Shown one piece after another: positions 15,928 to 24,500 of a stretch of DNA of 64,000 nt. The DNA is taken from positions 992,001 through 1,056,000 of the forward strand of contig JACKFL010000006.1 of the NCBI GenBank assembly GCA_020632495.1. Direction: 5' to 3'. This DNA comes from Candidatus Omnitrophota bacterium. GTDB lineage: Bacteria > Omnitrophota > Gorgyraeia > Zapsychrales > Zapsychraceae. The first letter of the stretch is position 1, and every line of letters starts with the position of its first letter. Below the pieces are notes generated by a model. The model ran no database searches. It was given only the letters and a program-made list of their open reading frames with translations, and was not told the origin of the DNA. The position numbers and the translations under genes were made by a program.

Positions 15928-15998
15928 TAATTTAATGTCGGCTCTACAAAGCCGGCGGATTGTGGTATCCTAAGCGATGCGGAATGGGGGATCCTGAT

Positions 15999-16796
15999 AT
16001 GCAAATTCTACTGAAAATATCCCGGATCATTTTGATCACAGCGCTGATGGCCTGCCTTCCGGCCGGGTTTGTGCCTGCTGAGGAAAAGGCGGCTGTTGCC
16101 GATGATCTGGCCGGGCTTGAGGAACAATTGCGCGTGCGTCCGCTTGATCCGCGGCTGCACCGTGAGATGGTCAATTTGTACATGCCGCTGACGGGATTTC
16201 GGGATGACGCGGCGGCGCTGGCGACCTTCCGGGCGCAGGCCGAACAGCGGCCGCGCGATATTCAGAACCTGCTCCATCTCGCCCAAGCCCAATTCCGTAT
16301 GCAAAATTATCAAGAATTGATCGTCACGGCCCAGCGCATCCTGGAAATCAATCCGCGCGTCGGGATGGCGTATGTTTATTTGGCCGACGCTTATTATGAC
16401 CTCGGCGATTATCAGCAGGTGATCCACCACTTCGAGGTGCTGGCCAAGCTGCAGAGGCGGCCGCCGGACCAGCCCAAATATTCCCAGCGCCTCGGCCGCG
16501 CGTTTTATTACACCGGCCGTTATGAAGACTGCATCCGCGTCTTTTCCCAGGTCCTGCCGCTCGCTCAGATTCCGCGCGACCGGCAATTTGATATCCGTAC
16601 GGACATCTCGGCGGTGGGGATGTTTTACGCCGGGCTGGCCGCGTACCGTCTGGAACGCTACGCGCAGGCCAAAGAGGCCTTCATGCGGGCGCAAGAATTG
16701 TTCGCGGCCGCGCCGAATGATTACCGGGATTTGGAAAAAAATATACTCGCGAGGTATTTGGAAAAATTACAGTGGGTGACGGCCCTGGACTACTGA
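15999..16796 (+). CDS. Secreted or membrane-anchored TPR-repeat protein
   Basis: 265 residues. A hydrophobic signal-like segment (residues 4-24) ends near 'GFVPAEEKA', giving a plausible signal peptidase site; the 'LMAC' at residues 15-18 is a poor lipobox. The mature part has about four TPR-type helical pairs, for instance 'AYVYLADAYYDLGDYQQVI' and 'LGRAFYYTGRYEDCIRVF'. It is probably a periplasmic scaffold. I chose the ATG at 15999 because it starts the signal peptide. It is convergent with the FkbH-like gene (7-base overlap of the 3' ends), and its partner is unknown. A GTCGGCT/AGCCGGC stem (15937-15956) lies just upstream. Confidence 0.65.
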   Translation: MQILLKISRIILITALMACLPAGFVPAEEKAAVADDLAGLEEQLRVRPLDPRLHREMVNLYMPLTGFRDDAAALATFRAQAEQRPRDIQNLLHLAQAQFRMQNYQELIVTAQRILEINPRVGMAYVYLADAYYDLGDYQQVIHHFEVLAKLQRRPPDQPKYSQRLGRAFYYTGRYEDCIRVFSQVLPLAQIPRDRQFDIRTDISAVGMFYAGLAAYRLERYAQAKEAFMRAQELFAAAPNDYRDLEKNILARYLEKLQWVTALDY

Positions 16797-18562
16797 TCCG
16801 GCGCGGTCACCTCGGGAAAGATGATCTCAAAGGCGGCCAGGTCACGCGCGCGGTAGTCAGTGAGCGCGATGCGGTAGGATTTTTCATCTTCGCTGTTGCC
16901 GGCCTGCGGCGTTAAACCGAGGCGGTCCCAGAAGTCGGCGACCTGGTCGTTTTTCGCTGTCCGCTCATAATTCGCGGTCAGCGTTTGAATCCCCCGCCGG
17001 CGCAGGTCACCCAAAATGGTTTCGAAAAACGCCTCTTCCACCCTCCGTCCGATCACCCGGCAGCTCATCAGGTAGGTGTCCATCAAGCCGTACGCCGGAT
17101 CTTCACCGGTCGTCACGATCGCCACACCCGTCAGTCCGTAATCTCCGAACTTATCCTCCAGGCGAAAGACATAGACCCGCGCCCGGTCGCTGTCCATAAA
17201 GTTTTCAATATCGGTCTCGGTGTAGCGCTTGGTGGTGAGATTGAATTGATTCGTCTTCTGCGTCAGCTGGGCGATGCGGGGCACATACTCGCGGCTGTCG
17301 GCGTGGACCGTCAGCCTCAGTTCCAGTGACTTCAGGTACTCATTCATATCGGCAAATGTCGCGCGCTGCTGTTGGCGTTCCTTCTCCTCGCTGTACATGG
17401 CCGACCGCCGCTGATCTTCCTGGGAGGTGCTCAACGAGACGAACAGCGGCATGAGGCGGCGGACCGTGTCCGGATATTCCGGCAGGACAGCCGGGACCTG
17501 CATGACGGTCACCTCCGGCAGCTGCTCGCGCACCAAATTAACCTCGAAGTCCGAGTCGTCGAGAAACACCAGGCTGTCGATGCCGATGTTGAGTTCCGCG
17601 GCAATCGTCCGCAGATTGGAGGCCTTGTCCTCCCAATTCACCTTCTTGATGCTGAGATGTTCGTCGCGGATAAGCATGTCCGGATGCTGCTCGAGGACGC
17701 GGTCGACATCTTCGGCGTTGTTCTTGCTGCACAGGCCGAGCAGGATCCCCTGCCGCTGCAGCCGCAGCATGAGCGACTGGACTTCGTGATAGATCTTCCC
17801 CTCCGCCGACTCCGGTGACATCTCGATGCCTTGCTGGCCGTCCTCGCCGATGATCCCTTTCCACAATGTGTTGTCGCAGTCGAGAATCACCGCCTTCTTG
17901 GTCTTACCGAACGGCGCCAGGATAAACGGCGCCACGGTCTGGCTGTAATCTTTGTAAAAGTCGACGGTATACAGCGCCTTGGAGGAATAAAAGTAACGGA
18001 TATCGACACTGCGTTCCACGGACAGCCGTGCGATGATCTTGTCGATGTCGACCACCACGGTATTGGCCGGGGCATGCGCGCGCACAAACGCGTTGAGATC
18101 CGCGGCGAGTGTCTCCAGCGCTCCAGTCTGCGGCAGCCGGTGTGTGAAAGCCGTGGCGGAAAAGGAATTGAAGATGACCTGCGAACGTCCCTTGACTGTT
18201 TCAAAAAAGAAATGCAATTCCGCGGTGATTTTTTGGGTCAATTCGGCGCACCGTTCGGCATCCATCCGGTCGATGGTGTGATGCAGGCCGTCGATGATAT
18301 TGGCCAGTTCCCAAAAGACGATCAGCACGCGGGCCTCGGGAAAGCGCGCGGCGTCCTGCAGGATATTATCGTAGTCACCGTTCTGCAGCCGCGCATTGAT
18401 GCCGTGGCGGCGCAAGGTGAATTCGAGGATTGCGGTTAACGGCGCGGCCGTAATATTGGAAAGCAGTGCCAGCCCGGTGGGCGGCTTAGTAAAGCGGCGT
18501 CCGAGTTGCAGGTTCTGGGTCAGGATTTGGGCGTATTTCAGCTCCTGTAGATCACTGATCAT
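16790..18562 (-). CDS. FkbH-like HAD-IIIC phosphatase with C-terminal acetyltransferase-like domain
   Basis: 590 residues. An N-terminal SGNH-like region (about residues 1-215) is followed by the HAD-IIIC domain with 'VILDCDNTLWKGIIGEDG' at about residue 225, whose first Asp is the nucleophile, and 'FLDDSDFEVNLVREQLPEV' as a later motif. The C-terminal part has 'DKFGDYGLTGVAIV' and 'MSCRVIGRRVEEAF', typical of the GNAT-like tail of FkbH. FkbH proteins dephosphorylate and transfer a glyceryl unit to a carrier protein in polyketide pathways, and are also found beside glycan genes. No carrier protein or polyketide synthase is here. The gene lies 14 bases after the giant secreted protein, apparently in one transcript. 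Confidence 0.78.
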   Translation of the reverse strand: MISDLQELKYAQILTQNLQLGRRFTKPPTGLALLSNITAAPLTAILEFTLRRHGINARLQNGDYDNILQDAARFPEARVLIVFWELANIIDGLHHTIDRMDAERCAELTQKITAELHFFFETVKGRSQVIFNSFSATAFTHRLPQTGALETLAADLNAFVRAHAPANTVVVDIDKIIARLSVERSVDIRYFYSSKALYTVDFYKDYSQTVAPFILAPFGKTKKAVILDCDNTLWKGIIGEDGQQGIEMSPESAEGKIYHEVQSLMLRLQRQGILLGLCSKNNAEDVDRVLEQHPDMLIRDEHLSIKKVNWEDKASNLRTIAAELNIGIDSLVFLDDSDFEVNLVREQLPEVTVMQVPAVLPEYPDTVRRLMPLFVSLSTSQEDQRRSAMYSEEKERQQQRATFADMNEYLKSLELRLTVHADSREYVPRIAQLTQKTNQFNLTTKRYTETDIENFMDSDRARVYVFRLEDKFGDYGLTGVAIVTTGEDPAYGLMDTYLMSCRVIGRRVEEAFFETILGDLRRRGIQTLTANYERTAKNDQVADFWDRLGLTPQAGNSEDEKSYRIALTDYRARDLAAFEIIFPEVTAPDQ

Positions 18563-18576
18563 AACGCCGTACTATA

Positions 18577-21500
18577 TCAGAAAGTCGGCGCGGAAGCTAT
18601 TTTTAATGAAGAGCGGGTTTGGGCCGGGGACAGGGCTGCCGACGGGCCCGGGACGGGTTCGCCGGTGGATTGGCCGAGGAGCAGCGGCAGGTTGGTGACC
18701 GGTATGGTCTCAATGAGGACCGGGACGACTCCCTGGATCGGGGCGATTTCCGGAAACGCGTCCCCGGCAAAGTCAACCGGAACGGTGCCGGTCTGACGCA
18801 AATTCAGGTTGGCCGGGTTCAAATCGATCCCCCCTTTAGTGTCACCGGCCTGCACGGCTTTATCGGTGTCCAGCGCGTCCAAGACGCTCTGGAACGCGGA
18901 AAAGTCAAAGGTCCCGTTGGCGGCGCTGAGCGAAATCCACTGATAAACATCCTGAGCCAGTTCCCGCGGGATGCTCAGTTCCTGCAAGAGTTCCTTAAAA
19001 TCAGGGACATAGGTCCCTACGGTGGTTCCCGCTTTTTCGCCGACATATTCCAGGATGGCGATTTTCTGGCGGCGTGTCAAAGCAAGTTGCGCCTGGTCCG
19101 CGCTGCGGTTGCCGGCCTCGACACGCACGGCGTTTTCAGGCGCGCGGCGGCCGAGGACCCCCTGTTCCCAATTGAGGGCCACCAGCTCGAGTACCGAAGT
19201 GTACAGACTGGCCGGCAGTCCCAGCGTGGCCAGGATTAGCGGCACGTCGGGACGGTACGGTTCCTCCGAGCCCATGTGACGGAACATGTGCACCGAGGCG
19301 ACTTCGAGGACGGCGATCCGCTGATCGTCGCTGAGTTGGGCTTCGTCCTGAGCCGCCGGAATTTCCTTCAGGCTGCGGAAGGCCTCGTGCAGCCGCGTGA
19401 TGCTGCGCGCCCGCCAGTCTTTTTGGCTGATTCGCTGCGGAATGAGTACCCGAACCAGGTCTGTTACTGACCGCCAGCGGCTGAAGACGGTTTTTTTGCG
19501 CAGCCCGAAATCGTCGTACCCCTTCATGACGTTGATGGTGGAACGGCTGAGCCGGTTGCGCATCGACGGGATGAATTCCGGCCGGATTCCGCGCAGCGAG
19601 CGGAATGGATCGAGCATGGGATTGAGTTCACCCTTGCGAAATTCCACATGACCCTGGTAAGCCAAATCGGTCGCGACATATAACAGGGCGATTCCCGGAT
19701 GGAAGCCCATCTTCTGCACAAATTCATCATTGATCAGGGATTCCATACCGGCAACTCCCTGCATGAAGTTGATACGCATATCCGGCCCTTGCGTGTCGAG
19801 GCCGATGCGCATAAAGACATTCGGAAATGGTTCCTCGCTGTTGGCCGCTTTTCGGCCGATGACCATATTGAGTCCGAACCCGTTTTCCGGAACACCGAAC
19901 TCCAATCCCACATAGTAGTCGCGGCCGGGGATATCGGCCTTGAGAACGGTTTTGCCGTTGATAAAGTCGGGAGAAAACATTGAGGTCAGCGTCGCCATAT
20001 TCCCGGCGGCCATGATGAGTTTTTCCTCGTCGCTGGTCCCCGGCGGAACATAATATGTGAAACTGTCGTAGACCCCTGGAAATTTTCGGATGATCGATCG
20101 GTATACGTCAAAGAACTTGGCCAGGGCCATTGAATTGACGGTGGCCGTGTCCAGCTTCACAAATTTAAACCAGCGAAAGACGTTTTTTAACCTCTTTTCA
20201 GGGATGTCCAGTTGCTCGGACAGAATACTCAGCCATTCCTTGGTCAGGCCGTTGACGCCCTTCTCTTTGTGATACACCGTGTTGATCAGATGGATCAGTT
20301 TACCGAACAGTATGCTTTCCGGTAATGATTCTCCCGATCCGCTGTCCAACCAGTACATCAGGGTATCGACCTCCTGATCGGTAAAGGTCACCGACGGGTT
20401 ATCACCCAGGTAGGCGACCGTCCGGAAGTGGGCCGCCAGCAGACGGTCGGCGATGCTCATGGTCGCCTGGTCGGCTACGCTCATTCCCTCAATATCGACC
20501 AGGATCAAACCTTCCAGATCGCGCTGAATGAAGGCATAATCATGGCGGGAAGTCAGCGTCCGCAACGTGCGGTTAGCCAAGCTCAGCGCTCCGCGCAGAT
20601 TTAGGATTCGCGAAATCAGATCCGACCGGCCGGTAAAGTCGCTGAGATCGGCAACAAACGGGCGCACCCGGTTGACCAGAAAATGATTCCGGGTGTGGTA
20701 AACGATGTTGTCCATCAGGGTGTCGAGGTCATACGCCGGTTGCGGCGCGTTGCGCTCCTCCATCTCGCGGAGCGTATCGAACATGGCCTGCTGTGCCTGC
20801 CCGGCCGCGAGGTGCACGGCGAGCGCGCCGATTTGATCGTCTGTGTTGCCGTCCCAGTCCGCGGCCTTTTCGGCTAGATCGTCCAGGTCCGCTTCGATGC
20901 GTTGCAGCGGAGTGACATCCGTTCCGACGAGCCGTACACCCGATCCCAGGGCCCGTTCTTCCGCCGCGAATCGGCGTTGCAGGGTGCGCGGGTCCATTTC
21001 GAAGATAATCGCCTCAGTGAAGATGATCGAACCGTTGCGGGTGGCGATCAGCGGAAAGTCGTCGTGCTCCGAGAAGATGCCGAAGATACGCCAGGTGTCC
21101 TCTACGGCCCGGTGCAGTCGCAGGCTGAGGGCCGGCTGATCTTCTGTGCGACTGTCGCGGACGTCGCGGGCGTACCGGTCGAGAATATTCAGGAGATGTT
21201 CCACCGTCCGTTGCATCACAAAGAGCGGCGTGTCATTCGCGGGCGGTACGACGCCGTCGGGCCAGTGCATCACCTCGGGCTGCCCCTTCATGCGACTGAG
21301 CTGCATAACGATTTCGCGCACGGCCGTCACGACTGCCTCCTGATCGGGGCTTGCCTCGGGATTATGGAGCAGGCGCGCCAGACGGTCAGTCCGCTCCGCC
21401 AGCTGTTTTTGCAGGGGAGCCGCGTCGACTACATATTCGCCGAATAAAAAGCGCAGGGCCGTGGTCTGGTCGAGCATTTCACCATGGTCCAGGGCCACGC

Positions 21501-24500
21501 GTACCCCGCCGGTGCCGGCCTGTTTGCGGAAGATGTAACGTGAAGACCGGCGCAGGATCCGCAGCCGTTGCACGAGGCGCTGCAATTCACTGCGCAGCTG
21601 CTGAACGTATTCACGGCGTTGCTCGGGGCTGGCCGGATCCACATCCCGGACCGTGGGCAACAGATGTTTTTCCAGAAAAGCCAGGATCGTATTCCCGACA
21701 ATCTGCTCGATCTGTTCGTCGCGGGCCGCCGGTTCTTGCTGAAGGTCCGCTATCAATCGCGTGCGCCACTGTTCCAGGAGTGTCGCGATCCGGTCGGCAG
21801 TACCGTCAAAGGCAATGTGATGGGCGATGGTTTCTGTTTCCCCGGCGGACAGCCGCTTCTCCACGTCTTCCAGTTTCGCTACGGCCGCGTCAATCTGGAT
21901 GAACTCATGATCGGCGATTCCGACCACATTGAATTTATGCCGGTAACGGTCAAGACGCTGTTGAAAGGCCTGACTGAGTTCGGCCTGAAGACTGCCGCCG
22001 GTATTCATGGCGCGGTAAACCGCCACGCCTTCGGTCTGCCGGATAAGCGGGAATTCGCTGACGGATCCCAGCGCCTGTATGTCAATGACGAACTGGCGTA
22101 ATGTCCGCTGTAAGGCCCGCAGACGTTGCTGGTGAGCCACTGCCACGGCCACGCCGCCGTCGCCGGTGTCGTCGGCCGGCAGGATGGCGCGGGTGTCCTG
22201 CGCAACCGTCTTAAGTTCAGCGAGCATTTCCAGAACTGTCGCGGCGAAAACCGAGGCCGGTTCAAGTCCGGCCGCTCCCCACGGAAATCCGGGTTCCCCG
22301 CGGTTCCCCTGCAGCCGGGTTATCGTCAGGTCCAGCTCATTCAGATAACCGTCAATTTCGAGGCCTTGCGCGGGTGTGAGATCATCAACGCCGCCGGCGG
22401 CGAACGGTTCGACATCATCGGCGATCCGTTCGATTTCGGTGAGTTCCTGCAGATGGGTGCCGGCAAACCGGCGGAACATGTCCTGCAGCCGGGCATCGAA
22501 AGCTGAGGTCATGGCCTGATCGGTCCTGCCCGCCGTGAGCAGTCCGTTTATATCAAGAGTGAGTTCTCCGGAAATATCGTGCCGCCGAAAGGCGTAGTCA
22601 GGGTTGCGCGCCAAAGAGTTGATGCGGTTGGCGGCCAGGGTGAGTTCCTGGCGGATATAATCAAGGTATTGTTGCGCCGCTTCCTTGCTCATGAAGCCGA
22701 AGCCGTCGAGCTGAATCCAGCCGTAGAGCCGCTGCACGGTGATCTCATCCACGCTGTTCAGGGCAATGGTCCTGGCGAGGTCCTCTTTGCTCGTGATGGC
22801 CGCGGGCCGCTGCTCATGATGATAACTCGACAGTTCATCCAGGATCGCCAGCATGCGCGGTTGCAGATTACCGAAGATCAAGCCGAATTCGTACGGCGCC
22901 AGAAAATGAGCCGGATCCCAGGTGTCCAAGGCGAACTGCAGTTGCTCCGCGATATAGTTCAGCTCTCCGAACGGTGTGGCCGCGTGGTCTCCGACGGTGA
23001 TCATGTTTGTGCCTAGGCGGACGGATTCCCATTGAAACTCGCGCTGCAAATCCGCCGGCGTAAATTCGTAGGTCAGGGCTTCATCAAAAACGATCCGGCC
23101 GTCCTGCGTTTGCAACAGAGGGAAATTGTCCGTGGCGGCCAAGGTCTTGAACAGACCATGGTAATAGTTCAGGTTCTGCACCAAACGGGCGGCACTGTCA
23201 GGAACCGTGTTGTCGGACGGATCGCGGACATGCATCGCAATCATCTGAACTTCCTGCTCCAGATCCGCCAGGGCATGCCATACGGTATTGCGCATGACAA
23301 CGTCCGGGGCCTTCGAGTCGGGGTCAGTATCGGCGGCCGACGTTGAAATCTGCAGGCTCGGGGCGGCGCGGACCTCCGCCAGGTGGTAAAGTATCCTTTC
23401 ACTTAACTCAACGATCTGTTCCTGAGTAATCCAGCGGTTGGTGTGCCGGGATATCTCCGACAGGGTCTCGAGCAATCCGCTCAGTGTTTGCAAGGGCCCG
23501 GAACTTTCGATGAGAAATTCACTGAACAAAAAGCGCAGGCTCATGCCGGCGTCCAGCATGTCCGCCGGATCGATACCCACCCGCAGCCGTCCGTCTGAAG
23601 AGTCGCGCAGGAATATGTAGTGATTGGACCCGGCCAATACCCGCAGACGTTCCTTGAGACTTTGGATCTGCAGCTGCAACTGCTGGACGTGCAAACTGCG
23701 TTGCTCGATGCTGAGCGGATCGACCGCGGCGGCGACCAGGGGCTGAAGATGCTGTTTCAGGAAATGTCCGACGGTGTTGTTGACGATGCGGCGTATCAGG
23801 TCCTCCTGCCGTTCGCCGAAATTTTCCGGAGTCGTATCCAGGGAAGCGGCCCAGCGCTCTATCTGGTCGCCGATTTCCGCGCGTTTGCCGCGGAAGGTGT
23901 CGACCAGCTCTGACCGGTTCCCGGCCGGTGTAAAAACCAGGTCCCGGTTGACCCCGGCCAGATCATCGATCAGCGCTTCCAGCTTACCAAGCTCAAAGGT
24001 TTCGCTCCCCACCACCCGCAACGGTGAGCGGTAGCGGGCGGACTGATTTTCAAATGAGGACCGCAATCCCGCGATGAATGGCGTATATTCCGTGAATTCG
24101 TCGAAAACACTGATATCCTCATCGCTGCGCAACAGCGGTATTCTGTCGAGACCGGTGACAGTCTGCAAGAATCCCAGAAAGCGGGACAAGTCCTGCGCCA
24201 ACTGCCGTAACGCATCGCGTTGGTTCTGCGCCTGGCTCGAATTCGCAAGGGCCTGCACGCTGACGGCCTGTCCGGTTTCGGACACCACCGACAGCAGACG
24301 GTTCAGGCGGTGCTGCATTGTGGCACGAAACACCAGTCGCGGATCCAAGGGATCCTCCCTGTCTTCATCTTCGGCTAAGGACGGTAACCGGCGGAACCAT
24401 TCAAGTGTTTGCCGGACATCCGTGAGGTGAGATGTGAGTTCGGCGCGTTGCTCGGGGCTTAATGCGGCGTCTTGGACGTTGCCCAAGGTGTTAATCCGGC